Notes under the pieces: generated by a model | Told to the model about the DNA's origin: nothing | The model's input: only the letters and a program-made list of their open reading frames with translations | Databases searched by the model: none | Origin: Magnetococcales bacterium HCHbin5 | GTDB taxonomy: Bacteria > Pseudomonadota > Magnetococcia > Magnetococcales > Magnetaquicoccaceae | Assembly: GCA_002753505.1 (NCBI GenBank) | Contig: PEAG01000006.1 | Coordinates: forward strand, 1 to 64,000 | Direction of reading: 5' to 3' | Length of the DNA stretch: 64,000 bases | In this document: positions 15,935-24,728 of the stretch, one piece after another | Layout of the letters: every line of letters begins with the position of its first letter | Position numbering within the stretch: the stretch's first letter is position 1 | Position numbers and translations under genes: made by a program

Positions 15935-16168
15935 TGTGTTGGTTCAGCGGAATTTGGAGTTCTTGGCAGTTTCCGTTAGCAACAAACTGCCCCGACCATC
16001 ACGGGGACTCTGTCCCCGTACCCCTGGGATTTTTCGCTTTACAGGCCAAAGCAGGGTAGAAAAGCAGGACTGAAAAGCTGGTTGCTATCCAGTCCCTGCT
16101 TCGGCCCCTGATCGGTGCTCAGGTCGCGTCCCCGCATTCCCCTATCCCCCGTCAGGCTGGAACACAGT

Positions 16169-17137
16169 CTAATCGGATTGTTCATGATGTTCCAGGGCTT
16201 TTTCGTTTCCACCCGCAGACGCGCCTTGTATCCTGTTTGCCCGTGCTGCTTCCAACTTCTGCTTTCTGGTCGCATGAACCTCTGTATGTCTACCTGCAAG
16301 GCGATCCGCCGGTGTCACGTATCCAATGGATGAATGCAAGCGAACTGTATTGTAATGCTCAACATATTTCCCAACTATCCGCTGCGCATCTGCCAACGAC
16401 AGAGGCGTTTCGGGACGAATGCACTCAGCCTTGATCGTCTTGTGCCATCGTTCGATCTTCCCGTTGCTCTGCGGATAGTACGGTGAAGTTCTTACATGGG
16501 TCATGCCAGAAATCCTGATGAACTCCTTGAAATCCCTGGCAATAAACTGCGGACCATTGTCAGAGATGATGCGCGGCTGCTCATCAGGGAATTTCTCATG
16601 CGCTCGCTGGATGATTATTTCCACGTCCTGTTCCGTCATGGCTTCCCGGATTTCCCAGTGCACCATGTACCGGCTGCACCCATCCAAAACACCGCATAAA
16701 TAGTAGAACGTCCCATTTATATTGATATATGAGACATCCGTGTGCCAATGTTCGTGCGGTTGGAGGGGTTGCACAAAGCCAGTCCCTTTCTTGTTCGGTT
16801 CAACATTGCGTCGGCCGATCAAGCCGGCCTTTTTCAGTACCCGGTAGACGCTGGATGGGCTGACCGCGACTATGTCTTCATCGAGCATCATGAACGCGAT
16901 GCGCCGATATCCCTCCAGTCGGTTTAGAGTGTAATATTCAATGATTGCAGTACGTTCCCAATCCTTTACCCAAAAGTCTCTGGGCACCCGTCCATTATGC
17001 TCATTGGCACGACCATACCGTTGACGCCAGTTGTAAAAGGTGCTCTCCGGCAACCCTATCCACCTGTACAAAGCTGTTGCCGGCAATTGCGCCCGATCAG
17101 ACCAATACACAACATAATCAACAACTTGATCTCGCAT
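16169..17137 (-). CDS. IS3-family transposase OrfB (copy 1)
   Basis: 322 residues with an rve-type DDE integrase core: HTDVSYININGTFYYL (first Asp near residue 135), IISDNGPQFIARDFKEF (second Asp), and SPYYPQSNGKIERWHKTIK (Glu in the NGKIERWH motif). The N-terminal part (LPESTFYNWRQRYG, YRRIAFMMLDE, SSVYRVLKKAGL) is the usual HTH_21 region. It is probably made as an OrfAB fusion by -1 slippage on a run of eight A residues (T8 on the plus strand at 17178-17185) near the orfA end; the shifted frame runs open into this ORF. Confidence 0.93.
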   Translation of the reverse strand: MRDQVVDYVVYWSDRAQLPATALYRWIGLPESTFYNWRQRYGRANEHNGRVPRDFWVKDWERTAIIEYYTLNRLEGYRRIAFMMLDEDIVAVSPSSVYRVLKKAGLIGRRNVEPNKKGTGFVQPLQPHEHWHTDVSYININGTFYYLCGVLDGCSRYMVHWEIREAMTEQDVEIIIQRAHEKFPDEQPRIISDNGPQFIARDFKEFIRISGMTHVRTSPYYPQSNGKIERWHKTIKAECIRPETPLSLADAQRIVGKYVEHYNTVRLHSSIGYVTPADRLAGRHTEVHATRKQKLEAARANRIQGASAGGNEKALEHHEQSD

Positions 17138-17160
17138 GCCATGGGCAACCCATGTGCCAG

Positions 17161-17499
17161 TCAGCGATCCCCAAGTCTTTTTTTTAGGGCAACGTACTCC
17201 TGCATCAATTCTGAGATCACCTCATTTTTGGCAGTCAATTGCCGTTCCAATTCGGCAATCCGGCGGTCACGGGACTCCACCTCACGCTTCGTTCCTGATG
17301 TGCCTTTGAAAGCCAACGACCCGTTTTCAAAAAACTCCTTCTGCCATCTGTAAAACATGGACGGTTGCATGTGGTGCTGGTCACACAAATCTGATACGGG
17401 TGTCTTTTCCAGCAGGTGCATTCTCAAAACCGCCACCTTGTCCTCGGCTGCATAATTCTTCCGGGTTTTAATCGCCATCGCGTCCTCCTCGTCAGTCAT
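17161..17499 (-). CDS. IS3-family transposase OrfA (copy 1)
   Basis: 112 residues. An N-terminal HTH ([36 protein letters not shown]) binds the terminal repeats in this family, followed by a coiled-coil region ([20 protein letters not shown]) for multimerisation. Near its end the mRNA has CTAAAAAAAAG, a slippery run for programmed -1 frameshifting into orfB. The sequence upstream of ATG 17475 (MAIKTRKNY) suggests an alternative start eight codons in. Confidence 0.9.
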   Translation of the reverse strand: MTDEEDAMAIKTRKNYAAEDKVAVLRMHLLEKTPVSDLCDQHHMQPSMFYRWQKEFFENGSLAFKGTSGTKREVESRDRRIAELERQLTAKNEVISELMQEYVALKKRLGDR

Positions 17500-17789
17500 C
17501 GTCGTAGAGCTAACGCAAGTGTATCAAAACTCCATGTCCAATTGAAGCAACACAGTGTGTTGGTTCAGCGGAATTTGGAGTTCTTGGCAGTTTCCGTTAG
17601 CAACAAACTGCCCCGACCATCACGGGGACTCTGTCCCCGTACCCCTGGGATTTTTCGCTTTACAGGCCAAAGCAGGGTAGAAAAGCAGGACTGAAAAGCT
17701 GGTTGCTATCCAGTCCCTGCTTCGGCCCCTGATCGGTGCTCAGGTCGCGTCCCCGCATTCCCCTATCCCCCGTCAGGCTGGAACACAGT

Positions 17790-18758
17790 CTAATCGGATT
17801 GTTCATGATGTTCCAGGGCTTTTTCGTTTCCACCCGCAGACGCGCCTTGTATCCTGTTTGCCCGTGCTGCTTCCAACTTCTGCTTTCTGGTCGCATGAAC
17901 CTCTGTATGTCTACCTGCAAGGCGATCCGCCGGTGTCACGTATCCAATGGATGAATGCAAGCGAACTGTATTGTAATGCTCAACATATTTCCCAACTATC
18001 CGCTGCGCATCTGCCAACGACAGAGGCGTTTCGGGACGAATGCACTCAGCCTTGATCGTCTTGTGCCATCGTTCGATCTTCCCGTTGCTCTGCGGATAGT
18101 ACGGTGAAGTTCTTACATGGGTCATGCCAGAAATCCTGATGAACTCCTTGAAATCCCTGGCAATAAACTGCGGACCATTGTCAGAGATGATGCGCGGCTG
18201 CTCATCAGGGAATTTCTCATGCGCTCGCTGGATGATTATTTCCACGTCCTGTTCCGTCATGGCTTCCCGGATTTCCCAGTGCACCATGTACCGGCTGCAC
18301 CCATCCAAAACACCGCATAAATAGTAGAACGTCCCATTTATATTGATATATGAGACATCCGTGTGCCAATGTTCGTGCGGTTGGAGGGGTTGCACAAAGC
18401 CAGTCCCTTTCTTGTTCGGTTCAACATTGCGTCGGCCGATCAAGCCGGCCTTTTTCAGTACCCGGTAGACGCTGGATGGGCTGACCGCGACTATGTCTTC
18501 ATCGAGCATCATGAACGCGATGCGCCGATATCCCTCCAGTCGGTTTAGAGTGTAATATTCAATGATTGCAGTACGTTCCCAATCCTTTACCCAAAAGTCT
18601 CTGGGCACCCGTCCATTATGCTCATTGGCACGACCATACCGTTGACGCCAGTTGTAAAAGGTGCTCTCCGGCAACCCTATCCACCTGTACAAAGCTGTTG
18701 CCGGCAATTGCGCCCGATCAGACCAATACACAACATAATCAACAACTTGATCTCGCAT
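17790..18758 (-). CDS. IS3-family transposase OrfB (copy 2)
   Basis: Same 322-residue product as the copy at 16169-17137, with the DDE residues in HTDVSYIN, SDNGPQF and NGKIERWH. The frameshift run lies at 18799-18806. No difference from copy 1 was noticed, which points to very recent duplication. Confidence 0.93.
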   Translation of the reverse strand: MRDQVVDYVVYWSDRAQLPATALYRWIGLPESTFYNWRQRYGRANEHNGRVPRDFWVKDWERTAIIEYYTLNRLEGYRRIAFMMLDEDIVAVSPSSVYRVLKKAGLIGRRNVEPNKKGTGFVQPLQPHEHWHTDVSYININGTFYYLCGVLDGCSRYMVHWEIREAMTEQDVEIIIQRAHEKFPDEQPRIISDNGPQFIARDFKEFIRISGMTHVRTSPYYPQSNGKIERWHKTIKAECIRPETPLSLADAQRIVGKYVEHYNTVRLHSSIGYVTPADRLAGRHTEVHATRKQKLEAARANRIQGASAGGNEKALEHHEQSD

Positions 18759-18781
18759 GCCATGGGCAACCCATGTGCCAG

Positions 18782-19120
18782 TCAGCGATCCCCAAGTCTT
18801 TTTTTTAGGGCAACGTACTCCTGCATCAATTCTGAGATCACCTCATTTTTGGCAGTCAATTGCCGTTCCAATTCGGCAATCCGGCGGTCACGGGACTCCA
18901 CCTCACGCTTCGTTCCTGATGTGCCTTTGAAAGCCAACGACCCGTTTTCAAAAAACTCCTTCTGCCATCTGTAAAACATGGACGGTTGCATGTGGTGCTG
19001 GTCACACAAATCTGATACGGGTGTCTTTTCCAGCAGGTGCATTCTCAAAACCGCCACCTTGTCCTCGGCTGCATAATTCTTCCGGGTTTTAATCGCCATC
19101 GCGTCCTCCTCGTCAGTCAT
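18782..19120 (-). CDS. IS3-family transposase OrfA (copy 2)
   Basis: Same 112-residue HTH and leucine-zipper protein as copy 1. Being the outermost copy, any transcription entering from umuC would read into it in the sense direction. Confidence 0.9.
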   Translation of the reverse strand: MTDEEDAMAIKTRKNYAAEDKVAVLRMHLLEKTPVSDLCDQHHMQPSMFYRWQKEFFENGSLAFKGTSGTKREVESRDRRIAELERQLTAKNEVISELMQEYVALKKRLGDR

Positions 19121-19175
19121 CGTCGTAGAGCTAACGCAAGTGTATCAAAACTCCATGTCCAATTGAAGCAACACA

Positions 19176-20160
19176 GCCGTAACTCATCGGAGGTGGAGTT
19201 CAGTACCGGCATCGTCACTCCTTGACGATACTGCGGGTCACGCTCCCTGAACGGATTGGTCTGGATAAAAACATGGATCGCACCAGTGACCAAACCTCGC
19301 CCCCTCATTCTCCGCACACCTCGACGCAAAAAGGTCAACACCGCTTCGGCCAGTTCATCCTGTTCATACACCGGCTGTCCGAAGGATCGCGATGATTGGA
19401 TCTGTTGACGGGACGGCGCAACCATTTCTAACGATAAACAGGAGACACCATTCAACTCCTCAACGGTGCGCGCCATTACCACTGAAAAACGCTTCCTCAA
19501 CTGACCTGCATCTGCCCGGCGCAACAAAAGCACATTTGTGATCCCCATGGCACGCAGCTTTTCCGCTCCCCGAGGCCCAACTCCCCAAACCTCTGCCACA
19601 TCAATCTCCGCCATCAGCCTTTCCAAATCTTCGCCTGCCATGATGTTGAAGTTGCATACCCCAGCGTAAGCAGGACGTTTTTTGGCAACGTGGTTGGCCA
19701 GTTTGGCCAGGGTCTTAGAGGGGCCAATGCCCACCCCGACTGGCAACCCTAACCAATTGGCAATCCTCAACCGCATAGCATGCCCAATGGATGTCACATC
19801 GTGTTGGTTACCCAGATCAAGAAAGCATTCGTCGATGGAATAAACCTCTTGACTGGGACTAAAATCCCCCAACAGGGTCATCATCCTCTGCGACATGTCG
19901 GCATAAAGAGCATAGTTGCTGGATAACGCTACAATCCCGTGTTGTTGCGCCAAGTCGCGCAGACGAAACCATGGCTCACCCATCTTTACCCCCAACGCCT
20001 TGACCTCGTTGGAACGGGCCACAGCACAGCCATCATTGTTGGAGAGCACCACAACAGGTCTGTCCCGCAACCACGGATTAAACACCCGCTCGCACGACAC
20101 ATAAAAATTGTTGCCGTCTATCAACGCGATATTCCGTTTGGCACCCGATGCACAGACCAT
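19176..20160 (-). pseudogene. umuC: umuC 5' half, polymerase V catalytic core, interrupted by IS pair
   Basis: Y-family polymerase start at ATG 20160 ([10 protein letters not shown]), overlapping the umuD end by 40 bp. Catalytic motifs are intact: [16 protein letters not shown] (first acidic pair), [31 protein letters not shown] (second acidic pair), and a helix-hairpin-helix ([18 protein letters not shown]). The frame continues about 20 codons into the IS (a few aberrant residues after DELR) and stops at 19117. Without the last 100 residues, including the region that binds UmuD' and the beta clamp, translesion synthesis is unlikely. Precise loss of the tandem IS would restore the gene. Confidence 0.9.
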
Positions 20161-20552
20161 CTCACCACCCCCCATATCGCCAAATCCTGCTCTTCAGTAA
20201 TACGAATCTCAGGGTAATCTGGATGTGCAGACCGTAAAACTACAACACCCCGACGACGCACGAGTTGTTTCACCACAAAACCACCGTTCAAAATTGCAAT
20301 GACGACGCTCCCGTCAGCAGCAGGCACGGCGCGGTCCACCACCAAATAGTCGCCATGATGGATACCAAATCCATCCATGGAACACCCTTCAACACGCCAA
20401 AAGAAGGTGGTAGCTGGGCGCTCAACCAACAACTGTCCAATGTCGAGTTGCTCCATCGCCTCGTCTTGTGCAGGAGAGGGAAAACCCGCATACGCTGGAC
20501 TGGCCATCATAGGTACCCACATCTGCCTTGACACTGAATGCGGTATCATCAC
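20121..20552 (-). CDS. umuD: UmuD-type SOS mutagenesis protease/subunit
   Basis: 143 residues. It has the S24/LexA-type self-cleaving fold: the cleavage dipeptide Ala-Gly in [10 protein letters not shown] near residue 21, the catalytic Ser in [10 protein letters not shown] near residue 58, and the catalytic Lys in GGFVVKQLV near 95. After RecA-stimulated cleavage UmuD' would join UmuC to form polymerase V. ATGA overlap with lexA upstream and a 40-bp overlap with umuC downstream make this a single operon. UmuD may lack a functional partner while umuC is interrupted. Confidence 0.92.
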   Translation of the reverse strand: MMIPHSVSRQMWVPMMASPAYAGFPSPAQDEAMEQLDIGQLLVERPATTFFWRVEGCSMDGFGIHHGDYLVVDRAVPAADGSVVIAILNGGFVVKQLVRRRGVVVLRSAHPDYPEIRITEEQDLAIWGVVRWSVHRVPNGISR

Positions 20553-21142
20553 CGTTTCCCATACCGACGTATCAGGCCAGTAACCACTCCGAACAGTGAT
20601 AAACTCCCTTTCGGCCTGATCACAGGGTAGTTTTCATTGGCAGGATGCAATGTCCACTCTCCGGCTTCCCGAACCAGTGTCTTGAGGGTAAATTCCCCAT
20701 CCACCTCGGCCACCACCAAAGCACCACTATTTGCGGTGGAACAACGCTCCACGATTACAAAATCCCCTTCAAATATCCCGGCATCCTGCATGGAGTCGCC
20801 CTTGACCGGCAACAACACCGTGCGAGAGGGGCTCCTGACCAGGAGGGTATCAATCAACACGGGGTTCTCCGATGCTTCCATAACCATCTCTGGAAGCCCT
20901 GCCCGAACTGTGGCGTCCACCAAAGGACGCTCAAAGAATTGATCTGTCGGTGCCCATTCACCATCCGGGGTGCGTTGCAGGTGACCAGCACTCTCCAACC
21001 GATGTAACAGCCTGAATACCGCTGATTTGGCCTTCAACCCTACAACATCACCCATTCTTGCGTACGATGGCCATGTTCGATACTTGGCATAGTAATCCCG
21101 CAGTAGGTTCAGGTACTCAGCGTCGCGATTTGGGGGAGCCAT
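20549..21142 (-). CDS. lexA: LexA-family SOS repressor
   Basis: 197 residues from ATG 21142. Upstream extension of the frame passes through the operator and is rejected. N-terminal winged HTH: AEYLNLLRDYYAKYRTWPSY, VGLKAKSAVFRLLHRLE. C-terminal S24 protease: Ala-Gly cleavage site (VRAGLPE) near residue 85, Ser in KGDSMQDAGI near 122, and Lys in FTLKTLVREA near 160. It heads the lexA-umuD-umuC operon and carries its own operator (21187-21198), so it is probably autoregulated. It may be a dedicated repressor of this accessory operon rather than the global LexA. Confidence 0.9.
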   Translation of the reverse strand: MAPPNRDAEYLNLLRDYYAKYRTWPSYARMGDVVGLKAKSAVFRLLHRLESAGHLQRTPDGEWAPTDQFFERPLVDATVRAGLPEMVMEASENPVLIDTLLVRSPSRTVLLPVKGDSMQDAGIFEGDFVIVERCSTANSGALVVAEVDGEFTLKTLVREAGEWTLHPANENYPVIRPKGSLSLFGVVTGLIRRYGKR

Positions 21143-21186
21143 TGATTCAACCTCGATTGATGATTGACTGTGACTTGCACTATAAG

Positions 21187-21198
21187 GAACGAACGTTC
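21187..21198 (-). promoter_or_regulatory. LexA operator, GAAC-N4-GTTC palindrome
   Basis: GAACGAACGTTC lies 45 bp upstream of the lexA start, an exact match to the GAAC-N4-GTTC SOS box best known from Gram-positive bacteria and used by some proteobacterial groups. It differs from the alphaproteobacterial GTTC-N7-GTTC and the enterobacterial CTG-N10-CAG types. Confidence 0.78.
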
Positions 21199-21400
21199 TT
21201 AATGTCAAATACAATCTCATGCCCCCTTCATTTTTTTGATTATGGTCAGTCAGACATCACACATCCCGCAACGTCCCGGAAAGCCATTTGTTGACCCTAA
21301 ACATCATCAACAGATTGAATAGACTTAATTTTTCTGTCAGATACCTCTATCTTCTACGGCAAGAGCAATCAGGAAGAACCTCTGCCCATTAAGGTACCGA

Positions 21401-21610
21401 ATGATGACGACTTACCCCCACCCCAACCAACTGACCCCCGACCAACGCCTCGACGAGGTGGCTGCCATCCTCGCCTCCGGCATTTTTCGTCTGCGGCTGA
21501 AAAAGGCACAACAACGTGAAAAAACAGAGAATTTACCACTTGATAACCGCGACCGTATGGTCCCTTATGGCACTCCCAACCCCATTGATATTGAAAGGGA
21601 AACGCCATGA
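21401..21610 (+). CDS. Small hypothetical protein of the recombinase cassette
   Basis: 69 residues, starting MMTTYPHPNQLTPDQRLDEV. The middle (RLDEVAAILASGIFRLRLKK) is a helix seen in small proteins that precede DUF2924-recombinase cassettes. Its TGA overlaps the ATG of the DUF2924 gene. First gene of a four-gene plus-strand operon diverging from lexA. Confidence 0.6.
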   Translation: MMTTYPHPNQLTPDQRLDEVAAILASGIFRLRLKKAQQREKTENLPLDNRDRMVPYGTPNPIDIERETP

Positions 21611-22038
21611 CTACACTCTCTGAAATCACCCTATTGCCGAAGAAAAGCCTGCAGGAACTCAACCAACTGTGGCGCACGTTGTTCAATGCGGATCCGCCCC
21701 AGGCGGGGAAGGACTATCTGGTGCGCCGTCTTGCCTATCGCGTCCAGGAATTGGCTCACGGCGGTGTGTCCGATGCGGCGGCCAGCATTCTGGACGGATT
21801 GAAGCCGGGAAAATTGCTGCCTGGGAAACAGCCCAAACCGGAAGGTGCAACCCCGGCCCCCGGTACCCGCCTTATCCGGGAATGGCAGGGTGTCGAGCAC
21901 ACGGTCACCGTTTTGGACAGCGGTTTTGAGTACGGTGGGTGCAAATACAAAAGCCTGTCGGCGGTCGCCAAGGCCATCACCGGCACCCACTGGTCGGGTC
22001 CGCTCTTTTTTGGTCTGCGGAAAGGAGGTGCGGCATGA
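21607..22038 (+). CDS. DUF2924 protein
   Basis: 143 residues. The N-terminal SLQELNQLWRTLFNADPP and YLVRRLAYRVQELAHGG, and the C-terminal TRLIREWQGVEHTVTVLDSG and YKSLSAVAKAITGTHWSGP, are the hallmarks of DUF2924. This family is almost always coded just upstream of a large serine recombinase in alphaproteobacterial mobile elements; it probably assists recombination. Both junctions are ATGA overlaps. The C-terminal part also resembles the HTH-like RAMA fold. Confidence 0.85.
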   Translation: MTTLSEITLLPKKSLQELNQLWRTLFNADPPQAGKDYLVRRLAYRVQELAHGGVSDAAASILDGLKPGKLLPGKQPKPEGATPAPGTRLIREWQGVEHTVTVLDSGFEYGGCKYKSLSAVAKAITGTHWSGPLFFGLRKGGAA

Positions 22039-23375
22039 GCCCCAAGAAAACCACTGCTGTTGTTCCCAAAACACGCTGCGCCATCTACACCCGGAAATCG
22101 ACGGACGAGGGATTGGATCAGGAGTTCAACTCTCTGGATGCGCAGCGGGAGGCCTGCCTCGCCTATATCACCAGCCAGAAGAATGAGGGGTGGCTTCCAC
22201 TGGCCGACCGGTACGATGATCCAGCCTTTTCTGGTGGCAATCTCAACCGGCCTGCCTTGCAACGGTTGCTGAAAGACATCGAGGCCGGGAAGGTGGACTG
22301 CGTCGTCTGCTACAAGCTGGACAGGCTCACCCGGTCACTGCTGGACTTTTCCAAACTGGTTGAGGCCTTCGACCGGCACAACGTCACCTTCATCAGTATC
22401 ACGCAATCCTTCAACACCACAACATCCATGGGTCGATTAACACTGAACATTTTGCTCTCCTTTGCGCAGTACGAGCGGGAGACCACCGCAGACCGCATTC
22501 GCGATAAGTATGCAGCATCCAGACAGAAAGGCCTCTGGATGGGGGGTATTCCACCCCTGGGATATGACGTTCAAAACCGGGAACTGGTGTTGAACCAGAA
22601 GGAGGCTGATCAGGTCCGTTTCATCTTCCGCCGGTTTGCTGAATGCGGTTCTCCCACCCAGGTGATCCGGGATCTGCGGGAGGCTGGCATCCAGAACAAG
22701 TCCTGGACCACTGCCGAAGGCATCCAGCGCAATGGCAAACCCATCCACAAGGCGGCACTCTACCGGCTCCTGAAAAACCAAGCCTACATCGGCGAGGTGG
22801 TCTATCGGGACGTCACCTACCCCGGCAAGCACCAACCCATTGTGGCCAGGGATCTCTGGGACCGGGTGCATGGCCTGATCGCCGAGCATGGCCGGTCGCG
22901 TTCCTCCTTGCCCCGTGGGCAGACGCCTTTCCCACTGAAAAGTCTGGTGCGCTGCGGCCATTGCGGGGTGGCTATGAAGCCCAGCCATTCTCGCAAAAAC
23001 GGACAGGTGCAGTACAGGTATTATCTCTGCCTCAACGCCGCCCGCACTAGCCATGACCAATGCACCATGCCCAGCGTCCCGGCGATGGAGTTGGAACGGT
23101 TGGTGTTGGACCGGGTGCGGAAGATTTTGAAGGCACCGGAGGTGGTGGCACGCGCCATTCGCCAGGTGCGCGCAGTCGAGCCGGAAATGACTGAGCGGGA
23201 GATCATCGACCTGCTCACCCGCCTGGACCCGGTTTGGGAAGAACTCTTTCCCCTGGAGCAAAACCGGCTGCTGAAACTGCTGGTGGAGTGCGTGGTGGTG
23301 GGGAATGGAGGGGTAGATCTGCAACTGCGGGTGAAGGGGTTGGGTGTCTTGGTGAACGAATTGGCCGACCATTGA
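22035..23375 (+). CDS. Large serine recombinase
   Basis: 446 residues from ATG 22035. Resolvase domain: CAIYTRKSTDEGLDQEFNSL with the catalytic Ser in the KST context near residue 20, YDDPAFSGGNLNRPAL, VVCYKLDRLTRSL and MGRLTLNILLSFAQYERE. Recombinase domain: PPLGYDVQNRELVLN, YRLLKNQAYIGEVVY. A zinc ribbon starts at CGHCGVAMKP and ends HDQC near residue 345. It would integrate or excise a mobile element by concerted double-strand cuts. The C-terminal coiled coil is short compared with phage integrases of 500 residues or more. It is the only integrase-type gene in the accessory region. Confidence 0.9.
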   Translation: MSPKKTTAVVPKTRCAIYTRKSTDEGLDQEFNSLDAQREACLAYITSQKNEGWLPLADRYDDPAFSGGNLNRPALQRLLKDIEAGKVDCVVCYKLDRLTRSLLDFSKLVEAFDRHNVTFISITQSFNTTTSMGRLTLNILLSFAQYERETTADRIRDKYAASRQKGLWMGGIPPLGYDVQNRELVLNQKEADQVRFIFRRFAECGSPTQVIRDLREAGIQNKSWTTAEGIQRNGKPIHKAALYRLLKNQAYIGEVVYRDVTYPGKHQPIVARDLWDRVHGLIAEHGRSRSSLPRGQTPFPLKSLVRCGHCGVAMKPSHSRKNGQVQYRYYLCLNAARTSHDQCTMPSVPAMELERLVLDRVRKILKAPEVVARAIRQVRAVEPEMTEREIIDLLTRLDPVWEELFPLEQNRLLKLLVECVVVGNGGVDLQLRVKGLGVLVNELADH

Positions 23376-23390
23376 AAAGGGAGCAAAAAG

Positions 23391-23825
23391 ATGACAGCAT
23401 GGCTTTCAGCAGACGGAAATATTTTGCATATCCACATCCCGATGCAACTGCGCAGACGAGGGGGAAAGAAGGTGATCATTACCCCTGACGGTGCGGTGCC
23501 AGAACCGGGTACGGAGTACTCCATGCCAGACGATCCCCTGGTCAAGGCGTTGGTCAAGGCGAAACGCTGGCAGACCATGATCGAGTCGGGGGAGGCTGGC
23601 ACCATCCGGGATCTGGCGGCAAAGGAAGGGGTGGAGAGTTCTTACCTTGCGCGCATCCTGCGGCTGAACATTTTGTCTCCGGCCATTGTTGAGCGGGTGC
23701 TGACGGGGAACTACCCGGACAGCATCAGTTTGGAGAGGTTGCGGACAGGGATTCCGCTGGATTGGGAGGAGCAGGGGGTGAAGTTTGGGATGGAACATGA
23801 TGACTTTTCATTGAGAAGCAAATAA
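23391..23825 (+). CDS. HTH protein linked to serine recombinase
   Basis: 144 residues from ATG 23391. Residues 1-45 form a strand-rich N-terminus with RRRGGKKVIITPDG; from about 55 there is a ParB/KorB-like HTH: LVKALVKAKRWQTMIESGEA, IRDLAAKEGVESSYLARILR, LNILSPAIVERVLTG. Proteins of this form follow DUF2924-recombinase pairs in alphaproteobacterial islands and may be directionality or site-recognition factors. Fifteen bases separate it from the recombinase stop. Confidence 0.7.
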   Translation: MTAWLSADGNILHIHIPMQLRRRGGKKVIITPDGAVPEPGTEYSMPDDPLVKALVKAKRWQTMIESGEAGTIRDLAAKEGVESSYLARILRLNILSPAIVERVLTGNYPDSISLERLRTGIPLDWEEQGVKFGMEHDDFSLRSK

Positions 23826-24056
23826 GACTGGAGATCTACCTCCAAATTTGTCTGATTCTTTTCCCAGCAGTTTCTGCAACCGTTCCGCCCCCTGGACATG
23901 CACCGGGTTTCTGACCTGTCTGCTCTTTATTTGTCCAACAAGGAACTCTTCCAGAATTCCCTGGATATCGATTTCCGCCTTCTCCAGAATCCCCTGTGTG
24001 ATACCATAACCATCATAACCGCTACAACCAAAACTCGAATCCCCGCAGACAAACCT
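23808..24056 (-). pseudogene. Possible gene remnant (83-codon open segment without start)
   Basis: On the minus strand the frame between TGA at 24059-24057 and the stop at 23808 reads in a protein-like way (ITQGILEKAEIDIQGILEEF, VQGAERLQKLLGKESDK) but has no ATG. It overlaps the HTH gene end by 18 bp. It may be the 3' remnant of a gene truncated by insertion of the recombinase cassette, or coincidence. Confidence 0.25.
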
Positions 24057-24401
24057 TCACACCCCCCCCGTCTCTACCCTTTTCCGCCCTATCCCTCCAA
24101 CCAAAACCACATCTCCCCCAAGGTCGCCAGTTCGACGATGGGTACAACCGACCCCCTTTCGGTGCGAGCCGGGGTCGAAACAGTCAAATTTTTTGACGCT
24201 GTGTAAGTGATTGATTTATTATGGCGAGGTCGGGCAAAACGGGGCGTGAGGTCGGATTGGCCATCCGTCCTCGGCCACAGATACAGAGAGAGGATTTTGG
24301 GGTATTTTTGGCCTGTGCGGGGAGGATGCCGACCTCACGGGTGGTGGTTCCCGTTTTTGGCTATTCCCGTAACTGTTGAAATTGTTGGGGAATTTTGCAC
24401 G
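24057..24401. other. Gene-free spacer at the island edge
   Basis: No supported gene or strong repeat. It contains a C-run (24061-24069) and an AT-rich patch near 24205-24225. It separates the accessory region from the tRNA-Ala gene and could hold remnants of earlier integrations. Confidence 0.4.
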
Positions 24402-24429
24402 AAAAAAGGCCACCCTGGTGGGTGACCTT
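24402..24429 (-). terminator. Intrinsic terminator of tRNA-Ala
   Basis: On the minus strand a 10-bp stem (AAGGTCACCC with GGGTGGCCTT, one mismatch, 4-nt loop) leads into a T-run, 30 bp beyond the tRNA 3' end. Confidence 0.8.
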
Positions 24430-24458
24430 CAGACAGATAGTTCCCGCGAATTTTAAAT

Positions 24459-24534
<76 letters not shown>

Positions 24535-24728
24535 GTTGTCCTGAGAGGCTGGAATTTAACCATCTGTGAGAAGGTTGTCAAGAGACTTTCTTGCACCCTT
24601 CCCCGACAAAGCCACTTTTTTGCCAGCCAACACCCTGCCCCCACCCCGACCGAACCCCAGAAGAGAATTTTGTCACAGCCGGTCATCAAAGGGTGATTTT
24701 GGAAAAACAGAGTGCTAGACTGCACGCC

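Larger units (their letters stand above)
15935..17554 (-). mobile_element. IS3-family element, copy 1 of a tandem pair
   Basis: 1620 bp bounded by TGTGTTG at 15935 and CAACACA at 17554, a 7-bp perfect terminal inverted repeat of the TGT...ACA type. It is flanked on its outer side by GCCG (15931-15934), which recurs at 19176-19179 beyond copy 2 as a 4-bp target duplication. It carries orfA and orfB on the minus strand. Copy 2 appears identical and starts after a single G at 17555. The left 230 bp between the terminus and the orfB stop is non-coding. Confidence 0.93.
17556..19175 (-). mobile_element. IS3-family element, copy 2 of a tandem pair
   Basis: Second 1620-bp copy, head to tail with copy 1 at a period of 1621 bp, and apparently identical by eye. 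Its right end CAACACA (19169-19175) is followed by the GCCG target duplication and then the umuC 5' half. The junction CAACACA-G-TGTGTTG (17548-17562) places abutted ends one base apart. In the IS3 family such tandem dimers can be highly active because the junction may form a promoter for the transposase. Confidence 0.93.

Noticed and set aside
15935-19175. Composite transposon with cargo
   Set aside because: The two IS copies abut with one base between them and carry no cargo; it is a tandem dimer.
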